DNA of 64,000 nt. It comes from Fulvimarina sp040239565 (GTDB lineage: Bacteria > Pseudomonadota > Alphaproteobacteria > Rhizobiales > Rhizobiaceae). Position 1 is the stretch's first letter. The number at the start of each line of letters is the position of its first letter. The notes beneath the pieces are model-generated. The model did not search any database, was not told the origin of the DNA, and worked only from the letters and a program-made list of their open reading frames with translations. The translations under genes were made by a program, and so were the position numbers. The DNA is taken from NCBI RefSeq assembly GCF_040239565.1, contig NZ_JBEHWS010000010.1, positions 88,676 through 152,675 of the forward strand, written 5' to 3'. Below, piece by piece: positions 48,481 through 56,865 of this stretch.

Positions 48481-49362
48481 ATGGTGGAAACAGAGAAGGC
48501 AGATCTTCGGTGGGGAGTCGAGCAGCGGCTCGAATTCATCGAGTTCCGCCTGTTTTGGGAGGGGCATGTGAATCGAGGCGATCTGATGAGCGCGTTCGGG
48601 GTGTCGGTGAACCAGGCGTCCACCGATCTGAACCGCTATATTGGAATGGCACCGGAGAACATGCAGTACGACAAGAGCGCGCGTACGTATGTCCGCGGTG
48701 CAGCGTTCGCACCGCTTTACCTGAAGCCGGACGCCAGACGATATCTGGCACAACTTAGGTCCGTTGCCGATGGCATCCTAGACCGGGCTGATGCATTGAT
48801 CGGTCAGTTTCCGCCCTACGACGCCGCACCAACGCCTGTGAGGGGTGTCAACGCCAAGACACTGCGTTCGGTGATCGCCGCGATCCGGCGATCAGAAGCA
48901 ATTGAGGTCAAGTACCAGTCGCTCTCCCGGCCCGAGCCTCGCTGGCGCTGGATCGCCCCGCATGCCATCGGGTTCGACGGGTTTCGCTGGCACACGCGAG
49001 CATTCTGCCTCACCGACCACAGCTTCAAGGATTTCCTGCTCTCGCGGATCATCGAGACCCGCGGCACCAAGCCGAGTGAGGTTGGGCCTGACGGGGATGC
49101 CGACTGGAACGAGCAAGTCACTTTGGAAATCGGGCCCCACCCCGAATTATCTGAAACCCAGAAAAAAGTCATCGCGCTCGACTACGGAATGCGCAACGGA
49201 AAGGCCAAGATCCCGGTCCGCAGGGCGCTTTTGTATTACGCGCTCAAGCGTCTCGGTCTTGACTCTGACCCCGCCAAGCGTCGTCCCCAAGACCAACAAA
49301 TTGTTCTTCTCTCCCCCGCGAATTTGGATTGCCAAGCCACACAAATCGGAAGGGAGCTTTAA
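48481..49362 (+). CDS. brxR: WYL-domain transcriptional regulator, BrxR-like
   Basis: A 293-residue protein with an N-terminal winged helix (about 12-60, RLEFIEFRLFWEGHVNRGDL then FGVSVNQASTDLNRY), a WYL domain (about 125-200, with KYQSLSRPEPRWRWIAPHAI), and a C-terminal WCX-like extension. Length and layout match BrxR/CapW regulators of phage-defence islands, where the WYL pocket senses a ligand. It opens the BREX operon. ATG 48481 is only three bases from GGGAG; GTG 48484 gives a better spacing of six. A palindromic operator candidate lies just upstream. Its TAA overlaps a small ORF (TAATG). Confidence 0.85.
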   Translation: MVETEKADLRWGVEQRLEFIEFRLFWEGHVNRGDLMSAFGVSVNQASTDLNRYIGMAPENMQYDKSARTYVRGAAFAPLYLKPDARRYLAQLRSVADGILDRADALIGQFPPYDAAPTPVRGVNAKTLRSVIAAIRRSEAIEVKYQSLSRPEPRWRWIAPHAIGFDGFRWHTRAFCLTDHSFKDFLLSRIIETRGTKPSEVGPDGDADWNEQVTLEIGPHPELSETQKKVIALDYGMRNGKAKIPVRRALLYYALKRLGLDSDPAKRRPQDQQIVLLSPANLDCQATQIGREL

Positions 49363-49472
49363 TGAGCAATGTAAAACTCAGGGGGGCAATCGGCAGACTG
49401 CTACCGCACTCTTCCCAAACGATCAAAAACATGGCTGCCGAATTCCAAGAAGAGCGAAACAAATGGTCATAG
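49362..49472 (+). CDS. 36-codon small ORF between brxR and brxE
   Basis: ATG at 49362 shares its first base with the last base of the brxR TAA stop (TAATG). AGGGAG at 49351-49356 is a strong ribosome-binding site at a normal distance. The frame ends with TAG at 49470-49472, ten bases inside brxE. The product is a basic-to-amphipathic peptide beginning MSNVKLRGAIGRLLPHSSQT, with a charged end (EFQEERNKWS). I know no family. Coupling on both sides and the good ribosome-binding site argue that it is translated, either as a leader that couples brxR to brxE or as a small BREX component. Confidence 0.45.
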   Translation: MSNVKLRGAIGRLLPHSSQTIKNMAAEFQEERNKWS

Positions 49473-49966
49473 GCTTCGCACCTTCACTCGTGTCTCTACT
49501 TAAAGCTCGATTGCTTGTAGGCTTTCTGGGAGAGCGAGCGCAGTTCGGCTGGTGGCCAACCGCTTTCTACGAGGTATCGGGGCGTCCATTCCTCGAGCCA
49601 GTTTTCCCCAAAACGACTCGGCTCGCCCAATATCATGGGGTTATCGAGGCTGCGCGGCGAGTCCATGACGAGCACCTTAGCGTCGGCTCCTTTCATCTTT
49701 TTCGCCTCCCCGAAGAGATGGAGCAAGACCTTCACGCGCTATTGCAGGCTGAGCAAGAGCATCTTTTTTCAGCGGGATTTTGTCAGGACAAATCAGTCGC
49801 CCTTGATGACCTTCGCAACGTAGCAAGTGATTCTAAGCTTAACGTCGAAGGACCTGTATCAATCGGAAAAGTAGAGGACATCAAAACCCATATTCAGAAA
49901 CTGGCCGCAATATACCACTCTGCATTTATATCCGGCGTCCCTTCATTTCCCTATTTAGTGAAATAA
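49463..49966 (+). CDS. brxE: BrxE family protein
   Basis: A 167-residue protein. The stretches LLVGFLGERAQFGWWPTAFY, FLEPVFPKTTRLAQYHGV and HDEHLSVGSFHLFRLPEEME match my memory of BrxE, the first gene of type 6 BREX loci. Its biochemical role is unknown. I chose ATG 49463, eight bases after AAGAAGAG; the longer open frame, running from 48902, overlaps brxR and is an artefact. It overlaps the small ORF by ten bases and is followed after two bases by brxA. Base composition is lower in GC than the core genome. Confidence 0.75.
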   Translation: MVIGFAPSLVSLLKARLLVGFLGERAQFGWWPTAFYEVSGRPFLEPVFPKTTRLAQYHGVIEAARRVHDEHLSVGSFHLFRLPEEMEQDLHALLQAEQEHLFSAGFCQDKSVALDDLRNVASDSKLNVEGPVSIGKVEDIKTHIQKLAAIYHSAFISGVPSFPYLVK

Positions 49967-49968
49967 TC

Positions 49969-50763
49969 ATGGTCGCCGACAAGAAATATACCACCCAATT
50001 GCAGGCCGGCCTGGGGCTCGTCAATGAGACAAAGGCATTGTTGGAATTGTGGTTGCCAGGAAAGTCCGCATCCGAGCTTTATCAGGAAGCGTTGCAATCC
50101 GGCCGGTTCCCTAATGTCACGGCTCGCCGTCTTCGAAATGTCGTCGCCGAGTGCTTCGCCCCCCGATACCTCATCGCCGAGGCGGGGCGTGTCCCGGCAG
50201 ATGACTTAAAGAAATTAGTCGGATCTGTATCGAGCAATGACCTATCTCAGCTCATGATGATCTTTACAAGCCGTGCAAATCCAATCCTGGGTGATTTTAT
50301 TCGAGAAGTTTATTGGCCCCGCTATTCTGGTGGGTACTCGGAGATATCGAATCTGGATGCGCGCGTTTTTGTAGAGAGGGCTGTAGACGACGGTAAGACA
50401 CATAAACGTTGGTCGGAATCTACGATCAGAAGAGTGTCAGCCTACCTCACAGGGTGCTGTGCAGACTACGGCCTGCTTGAGCGTGGCGCAAAATCAAACA
50501 GGCAAATTTTGGCGCTACGAATTTCAAGCATTACGGCCGCATATCTCGCCCATGACCTGCATTTCTCAAAAATCGCCGACAATGCAATTCTAGAGCACCC
50601 CGACTGGCAGCTGTTCGGGTTGGAGCGACAGGACGTGTTGGAAGAGCTGAAGAGGCTCTCACTCAAAGGCGTTCTGATTGTTCAGGCAGCAGGCGATGTT
50701 GTCCGGATTGGCTGGAAGCAACCAAATATGGAGGCGCTTTGCGATGTCCTCGCTCAGGCCTGA
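49969..50763 (+). CDS. brxA: BREX protein BrxA (DUF1819)
   Basis: A 264-residue protein of the DUF1819 family. The opening KKYTTQLQAGLGLVNETKAL and FPNVTARRLRNVVAECFAPRY are typical, as are the central FIREVYWPRY and the RRVSAYLTGCCADYGLL stretches. BrxA is a small DNA-binding-like protein with winged-helix character and is needed in several BREX systems. It lies two bases after brxE and overlaps brxB by 20 bases. Confidence 0.88.
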   Translation: MVADKKYTTQLQAGLGLVNETKALLELWLPGKSASELYQEALQSGRFPNVTARRLRNVVAECFAPRYLIAEAGRVPADDLKKLVGSVSSNDLSQLMMIFTSRANPILGDFIREVYWPRYSGGYSEISNLDARVFVERAVDDGKTHKRWSESTIRRVSAYLTGCCADYGLLERGAKSNRQILALRISSITAAYLAHDLHFSKIADNAILEHPDWQLFGLERQDVLEELKRLSLKGVLIVQAAGDVVRIGWKQPNMEALCDVLAQA

Positions 50764-51319
50764 TTTTGATGAATTGCGCGAGCGCATTCGGAGCGGCCGT
50801 GAGCTCGGTCACGCAAGCTTCGAGCCGATTTACTATCTGATTTTTTCGCCGGAGCAAATCCTCGAGGTAAAACGCCAAACGCCTGCTTGGGTGGCAAAAC
50901 TCCATCAGGAAGGTTGGGATGTTCATAGTTTCTCTATCGCAGAAAACTTGTGGCGTCTCCTTATGGACGATCCTTTCTGGCCGCTTTGTTTAAAAGAGGA
51001 CAAGGCCGCCCCGCTGGATTGGCCGCGCACAAATAAAGCACTAGCCGACATCGTGACCTCGGGTGGGGGCTTACTTCGCGCATTGGAGGATGCCCTAAGG
51101 GCTCTAGAAGGCAACTCAAATGCGCTGCTCCTGGTGACGGATCTTGAGGCGCTGCATCCGTTTCTGCGCATTGGGGCTATTGAAAGTCAGCTGCAAGGAA
51201 AATTCAACGTGCCGACAGTTTTCTTTTACCCGGGAACGCGAACTGGGAAGACGCGGCTCAAATTTATGGGCTTCTATCCAGAAGACGGAAACTACCGTTC
51301 CGTCCACGTTGGCGGATAA
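50744..51319 (+). CDS. brxB: BREX protein BrxB (DUF1788)
   Basis: A 191-residue DUF1788 protein. The C-terminal signature FFYPGTRTGKTRLKFMGFYP with YRSVHVGG is clear, as is the central LLLVTDLEALHPFLRIGAIE. BrxB is required for BREX methylation and defence in characterised systems. I chose ATG 50744 (MSSLRPDFDELRERI), nine bases after GGAGG at 50730-50734; the longer frame starting at 50678 lies inside brxA. Confidence 0.9.
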   Translation: MSSLRPDFDELRERIRSGRELGHASFEPIYYLIFSPEQILEVKRQTPAWVAKLHQEGWDVHSFSIAENLWRLLMDDPFWPLCLKEDKAAPLDWPRTNKALADIVTSGGGLLRALEDALRALEGNSNALLLVTDLEALHPFLRIGAIESQLQGKFNVPTVFFYPGTRTGKTRLKFMGFYPEDGNYRSVHVGG

Positions 51320-51343
51320 ATCAGAGACTTGGGAGGATAAGCT

Positions 51344-54300
51344 GTGAGCATTCGGAAACTGTTTGATCCGTCCAAGGATATTTATCGGAATATTGAGAAG
51401 GTAATTACCTATGGCGCTGCCCAGGAGGAGCGGCTTCGTTCGGAAATCTCCGAGTATGTCGTTACAGACAGCATTGAAGAGCAGTTTCGCAAGCTCCTCG
51501 ACCGCATGCAGCTTGCCATGGAGTCTGGCGGTGAAAATGAGATAGGCGTCTGGGTGTCTGGCTTTTATGGATCAGGCAAGAGCTCGTTCACCAAATATCT
51601 GGGTCTCGCGTTCGACAGCCAGCGCACGATCGACGGAACCCCATTTATCAAGCATCTGCAAGATCGTCTGCATAAGCCGCAAACCAAAGCGCTGCTTGGC
51701 ACGGTTGCACAGCGTTTCCCGGCGGCGGTTGTGCTGCTCGACCTGGCAAGCGAGATGCTGGCCGGAGCAACCATGGAAGATGTGTCCACGGTTCTCTACT
51801 TTAAGGTTCTTCAATGGGCCGGTTACTCGCGCAATCTCAAGGTTGCTGCCTTCGAACGTATGGTCGAGAAGGACGATCGCACACCTGAGTTACATCGGCG
51901 TGTGGGGGAAGCTCTGCCAGGCGCCACTTGGGAACGTGTCCAAAATAACCCGCTTGCGATCGATGGGCTGATCCCGAAGATTGCTCATGAGATGTATCCG
52001 GGTCTATTCCCGGAAGTGAAGTCGTTTTCATCGAGCACCGAAGGTTTTTTCCAGTTCGAAGATCAACGTGTCGAGGAGATGATCGATATTGTCCGCACTA
52101 AGAGCGGCAAAGAAAACATCATCTTCATCATCGATGAGGTCGGCCAGTATGTCGCGTCGCGTGACAACTTGATCCTGAATCTCGATGGCTTGGCCAAGAA
52201 CCTCAAGCGACTTGGCGACGGCAAGGTCTGGATTGTATCAACCGCTCAGCAGACCCTCACCGAGGATGATCCGCGAGCAGCCTTAAATTCTGACAAGCTG
52301 TATAAGCTCAAGGATCGGTTCCCGATCCAGATCGACCTTGAATCGAGCGATATCAAAGAGATCTGCTACCGCCGCCTCCTGGGAAAGTCCCCCGCAGGCG
52401 AAGAGGCATTGGGGCAGTTGTTCGATGCGCACGGACAGGCGCTTCGCCACAATACCAAGCTGCAGGATGCTAAATACTACGACGCGAACTTTGATCGTGA
52501 AACGTTCATCAACCTCTATCCCTTCCTGCCTGCTCATTTTGACATTCTTCTGCACCTCCTCGGCGCCCTGGCAAAATCGACCGGCGGCATCGGGCTTCGG
52601 TCAGCCATTAAGGTTGTCCAGGATGTTCTCAAAGGAGAGGGCGGGACCATCGCGATGGCTGACCAGCCGGTTGGCTGGCTCGCCACAACTGTCACCCTCT
52701 ATGATGAGCTAGAGAAGGACATCCGGCGGGCTTTTCCGTCGATTCATCAAGCTGTTGGGAAGGTCCTGACGCATCGCGGCTTTGGTGAGCTGCATCAGGA
52801 CGTCGCCAAGTCTATTGGTGTCTTGCAGATCCTCGGCAACCTGCCGATCACCGTTCAGAACGTTGCGAGCTTGATGCAATCCTCCATAACGGGGGCCTCC
52901 CAGCTTGAAGCGGTGAAAACAGCTGTCGACGAATTGCTCGCCGACTTGGACGTACCTTTGGGCACTGAAAAGGATGGCAGTCTCGTCTTCCTCAGCGAAA
53001 AGCTTCGGGACATCGAGCAGGAGCGTGGTGCTCTTGCACTGCGTTCGGTGGATGTTCGACGGGCTTTCAACGACGCTTTGCGAGACGTTTTTGATCCCCT
53101 GCCGAGGGTGAACCTTCATGGGACATTGGCCGTCTCATCTGGCCTCAAGGTGCAAACAGGCAGCGCGTTAACCAGTCTCGCCGGCGATCAGAATCCGGTC
53201 CAGATGGTCGTCGAGCTCGTGGCCCCTGCAGACTACGATGTAGCGCGAAACCGAATGCTCGACGACTCGCGCAGCCGGAATGGTCGGAACATCATCGGCC
53301 TGTTGGCGCGGGCAAACCCCGAGTTGGATGACCTCGCGAACGAAATCTACCGCAGTCAGCGCATCGCCGAACTGCACCGCAACGAACCGGATCAGGAGGT
53401 CAGGGATTATTGCTCAGGCCAGTTGGATCGCGCTGCCAAGCTCGCCACTCAGCTGCAGAGCAAGATCAAGCAGACCCTGCAGGGAGGGTCCTTCGTTTTC
53501 CGGGGGCAAGCCACGGCCGTTTCTACGCTGAATGTCGATCTTCTGGAGGCGGCAAAGAAGCTTCTCTCAGATGTCGCCGAACAGGTCTTCGACCGTTACG
53601 CTGAGGCGCCTGTTCGTGCATCAACTGATACCGCGGAGAAGTTTCTCAAGGTCGCCAACCCCTCTGCAATAAGCAGCGCTCTGGATCCTTTGAGCCTGGT
53701 GCATTCCGTCGCCGGGCGCGCCACTTTCCGCAATGATCACAAGGCAATGGTCAGCATTCGTGATTACATCGACAAGCGGGGAACCGTTGATGGAAAGCGA
53801 CTGCTGGACGACTTTAACAGCGACCCCTTCGGCTGGTCGCCCGACACCACGCGTTACATTCTCGCCGCGATGCTGATGGCAGGCGAGATCAAGCTGAAGG
53901 TCTCGGGGCGCGAGGTAACCGCAGCAGGTCAGCAGGCGATCGATGCGCTCAAGACGAACAACTCGTTCAAACCGATTGGTGTGGCGCTTCGGGACGAGCG
54001 GCCATCGATCGAGACCTTGGGGCGCGCCGCCGAGCGGTTGACCGAATTGGTCGGAGACACGGTCATCCCCCTCGAACAGGAGATCAGCAAGGCGGCCGCC
54101 AAGCACTTCCCCCGTTTTCAGTACGAGTATGGATCGCTCGGAGAGAAGCTGATCGGGCTGGGGCTCGCTGGCAGCGACCGCGTCCAGGCGATGAACCAAG
54201 AACTGGCCGATGTCCTGTTCACGGATGCCTCAGATGCCCCGCAGCGCCTCGGCGCGGATACCTCCGCACTTTTCGATAATCTGAAATGGGCCTTGGAGGT

Positions 54301-54973
54301 GAAGCGGGCACTCGACAACGGCCTTGATGGGACGTTGCGCGATCTTCAATCCCATCGGCAGAATATCGAGGCGCTCCCTGATACAGGCATTCCCGGTGAG
54401 CTTCGGAAGGAGCTAGCTGATGACCTGGCGTCGCTCTCAGACCGGCTGAAGAAGGACGACTTCCACAAGCACGTCGCAGACTTCAACTCACTTCTCACCC
54501 ATGTCAAAGGCCGGGTTCGAGACTCCGTCGCAGCGCTCACCGATCAGCAGAAGCTGCGGATCAAAGAGGGGGTGGAGGATCTACAGCGTCTACCTGAATG
54601 GTCAGAGCTCACCCAGGAAGAGCGTGGGAACGCCGTCAGCCGCCTGGAGGCTCTAGCCATCGCAGTTCCCCAGGATCTAGCAGGCCTAAAAAGATTGCTC
54701 GCTTGCGACTACGATATCAGCACCACGATCGAGGACATCAAGCGATCGATTAACAAGCAGCGGCAGGAGCGCATCCGCCAGGAGCTCGACGAGGAAGCGG
54801 CCAAGTACAAAGCTGAAGGAGCCACCAAGCTCGCCCGCTCCATCGCCGTTCCGTCAAAATTGTCTTCGGCCCGAGACCTCGACGCGCTGATCGGCAGGCT
54901 GAACGATCTCAAGAGCCAGCTCGCCCTCTATGAAGAGATCGAAGTCTCGTTTGTCATCGGCGGAGACGAATAA
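51344..54973 (+). CDS. brxC: BREX P-loop protein BrxC
   Basis: A 1209-residue ATPase. Walker A (GFYGSGKSS) starts at residue 73 and Walker B (IIFIIDEVGQY) has D264 and E265. The rest is a long helical region with charged stretches, ending in a coiled-coil-like part (about 1120-1190). BrxC is the large ATPase of the BREX complex and is needed for host methylation and defence; it probably works with BrxB, PglX and PglZ. The start is GTG 51344, set by GGGAGG eight bases upstream. The pglX start follows its stop by two bases. Confidence 0.95.
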   Translation: MSIRKLFDPSKDIYRNIEKVITYGAAQEERLRSEISEYVVTDSIEEQFRKLLDRMQLAMESGGENEIGVWVSGFYGSGKSSFTKYLGLAFDSQRTIDGTPFIKHLQDRLHKPQTKALLGTVAQRFPAAVVLLDLASEMLAGATMEDVSTVLYFKVLQWAGYSRNLKVAAFERMVEKDDRTPELHRRVGEALPGATWERVQNNPLAIDGLIPKIAHEMYPGLFPEVKSFSSSTEGFFQFEDQRVEEMIDIVRTKSGKENIIFIIDEVGQYVASRDNLILNLDGLAKNLKRLGDGKVWIVSTAQQTLTEDDPRAALNSDKLYKLKDRFPIQIDLESSDIKEICYRRLLGKSPAGEEALGQLFDAHGQALRHNTKLQDAKYYDANFDRETFINLYPFLPAHFDILLHLLGALAKSTGGIGLRSAIKVVQDVLKGEGGTIAMADQPVGWLATTVTLYDELEKDIRRAFPSIHQAVGKVLTHRGFGELHQDVAKSIGVLQILGNLPITVQNVASLMQSSITGASQLEAVKTAVDELLADLDVPLGTEKDGSLVFLSEKLRDIEQERGALALRSVDVRRAFNDALRDVFDPLPRVNLHGTLAVSSGLKVQTGSALTSLAGDQNPVQMVVELVAPADYDVARNRMLDDSRSRNGRNIIGLLARANPELDDLANEIYRSQRIAELHRNEPDQEVRDYCSGQLDRAAKLATQLQSKIKQTLQGGSFVFRGQATAVSTLNVDLLEAAKKLLSDVAEQVFDRYAEAPVRASTDTAEKFLKVANPSAISSALDPLSLVHSVAGRATFRNDHKAMVSIRDYIDKRGTVDGKRLLDDFNSDPFGWSPDTTRYILAAMLMAGEIKLKVSGREVTAAGQQAIDALKTNNSFKPIGVALRDERPSIETLGRAAERLTELVGDTVIPLEQEISKAAAKHFPRFQYEYGSLGEKLIGLGLAGSDRVQAMNQELADVLFTDASDAPQRLGADTSALFDNLKWALEVKRALDNGLDGTLRDLQSHRQNIEALPDTGIPGELRKELADDLASLSDRLKKDDFHKHVADFNSLLTHVKGRVRDSVAALTDQQKLRIKEGVEDLQRLPEWSELTQEERGNAVSRLEALAIAVPQDLAGLKRLLACDYDISTTIEDIKRSINKQRQERIRQELDEEAAKYKAEGATKLARSIAVPSKLSSARDLDALIGRLNDLKSQLALYEEIEVSFVIGGDE

Positions 54974-54975
54974 CG

Positions 54976-56865
54976 ATGGCCTTTGATCAGACCACCCGCA
55001 ACCGTCTGCAACGCTTCGTCACCGACGCGCGCCACGTGCTGGAGGAGGAATTCACCCGGCAGCTGCAGAACGATTACGGCTTGGACCCGGTCTCGGGCAC
55101 TGCGTCGCCGCTCGAAAGCCTCCGCCACATCAACGACCAGCAGCGGGAAACGGCGCGGATCCTGCGCAACACGCTGGCTCACTATTGCGCCAACTCCGAC
55201 ACCGACACGCACGCGGGTCTGGATCGGATCGTGCGGGAACAAGCCTTCACCGTCCTCAACCGCCTGGCCGCGCTGCGCATGGCTGAGGCGCGTGGCTTGC
55301 TGATCGAGTCCGTCGGCAATGGCTACCAGGCCAAAGGCTTTCAGCTCTATGCCCGCCTGGTCGGCACGGGCTTGGGCGAAACCGGCGACGCCTATCGCGT
55401 CTACCTCAAAAGCGTCTTCGACGAGTTCGCGCTCGACCTGTCCGGCCTCTTCGACCGCTACTCCCCCCAGGGGCGGCTCTTTCCGCGTGAGGCCGCGCTC
55501 CTCCAGGTTCTGGCGCTCATCAACCACGGTGAGATCGAACCGCTCTGGGCGGAGGACGAGACGATCGGCTGGATCTACCAGTACTTCAACTCGAAGGAAG
55601 AGCGCAGAGCGATGCGCGAGGCCTCGCAAGCGCCGCGCAACAGCCGCGAACTGGCGGTGCGCAACCAGTTCTTCACCCCGCGCTATGTGGTGGAATTCCT
55701 TGTCGACAACACGCTCGGGCGGCTCTGGTTCAACTGGACGGGTGGGCAGACCGCGCTGCGCGACCGCTGCCAATACCTGCTGGTGAAACCGGACGAGCAG
55801 CCCGAACCCGCCCCGCGCCTGCGCGATCCGCGCACGATCAAGCTGCTCGACCCCGCCTGCGGCTCGATGCACTTCGGGCTCTACGCCTTCGATCTGTTCC
55901 AGGAGATCTATCGCGAGGCATGGGATTGGGAGCAGGCCCATGGCCCGAACGCGCTAGATCGGGCAACCGGCGGCAGCCCTGATTTGAAGCCTTTGTCAGA
56001 AAACTATGCCGACCAGGTTGCCTTCCTGCGCGACGTGCCGCGGCTGATCATCGAGCACAACATCTATGGCGTCGATATCGACCCACGGGCGGCGCAGATC
56101 GCTTCGCTGGCGCTGTGGCTGCGCGCGCAGCGGGCCTGGCATGAAGCCGGGGTGAAGGCCAAGGATCGGCCGCAGGTGGGTCAGGGCCATGTGGTGGCGG
56201 CGGTGGCGCCCCCGGCCGAGGTGGACCTGCGCAAACGGTTCATGGAAGAGCTCGATCCCCTGGATGCCGAGCTGTTCGAACAGACGCTGTTCATGCTCAA
56301 GGGCCTGCCGGAGCTTGGCGTGCTGCTGCAGGTGGAAAAGGAGCTGCCTGCCCTTGTGCGGCAGGTGTTCGGAGAGCATGGCGACCTCTTCCGCAAAGAA
56401 GACATGGCGCAGTGGCAGAAGGCTGAGGCCCGACTGCGAGAGGCCCTGACCGAGTTCGCCCGCGCGGCGCGGTCCACCTATCAGGGGCGATTGTTCGCTG
56501 AGGATGCACTTCAAGGCCTTCGGATGATCGATCACTGCCGGGCGGCGTTCGATGTGGTGGTGATGAATCCGCCCTTTGGAACGCTCTCGGCAGGAACAAA
56601 AGAACAGTTGGTCAGCGCATACCCACGCAGCAAGAACGATTTGCTCGCAATCTTTGTTGAGCGCGGATTGGAAATGATGCGTCCCGGATCCCGAATTGGA
56701 GCAATCACTTCGCGCACATGCTTCTTCCTTAGCAGCTTCAAGTCGTGGCGAGAGGAAGTCGTCTTGAAAAGTGCCAGCCCTGAATTAGTGGCAGACCTCG
56801 GACTAGGAGTTATGGACGATGCCATGGTTGAGGCAGCCGCTTATGTATTTGAGAAGGCAGCATGA
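54976..56865 (+). CDS. pglX: PglX adenine methyltransferase, N-terminal half
   Basis: A 629-residue protein with the N-terminal helical domain (1-215) and the catalytic core of PglX. The SAM motif LDPACGSMHF is at 291-300, NIYGVDIDPRAAQIASLAL at about 362-380, and the catalytic NPPF at 531-534. It stops at 56865 just where the target-recognition part should continue; intact PglX has about 1200 residues. The next ORF supplies the missing half in the -1 frame, with an ATGA overlap. Methylation of adenine in a 6-base, non-palindromic site is the family activity. The lower-GC zone begins near 56580, inside this ORF. Confidence 0.9.
   Translation: MAFDQTTRNRLQRFVTDARHVLEEEFTRQLQNDYGLDPVSGTASPLESLRHINDQQRETARILRNTLAHYCANSDTDTHAGLDRIVREQAFTVLNRLAALRMAEARGLLIESVGNGYQAKGFQLYARLVGTGLGETGDAYRVYLKSVFDEFALDLSGLFDRYSPQGRLFPREAALLQVLALINHGEIEPLWAEDETIGWIYQYFNSKEERRAMREASQAPRNSRELAVRNQFFTPRYVVEFLVDNTLGRLWFNWTGGQTALRDRCQYLLVKPDEQPEPAPRLRDPRTIKLLDPACGSMHFGLYAFDLFQEIYREAWDWEQAHGPNALDRATGGSPDLKPLSENYADQVAFLRDVPRLIIEHNIYGVDIDPRAAQIASLALWLRAQRAWHEAGVKAKDRPQVGQGHVVAAVAPPAEVDLRKRFMEELDPLDAELFEQTLFMLKGLPELGVLLQVEKELPALVRQVFGEHGDLFRKEDMAQWQKAEARLREALTEFARAARSTYQGRLFAEDALQGLRMIDHCRAAFDVVVMNPPFGTLSAGTKEQLVSAYPRSKNDLLAIFVERGLEMMRPGSRIGAITSRTCFFLSSFKSWREEVVLKSASPELVADLGLGVMDDAMVEAAAYVFEKAA

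Noticed and set aside
48902..49966. 354-codon frame across brxR and brxE
   Set aside because: The first 187 codons lie in the wrong frame of brxR and read like a shadow; only the part from ATG 49463 is protein-like (BrxE).
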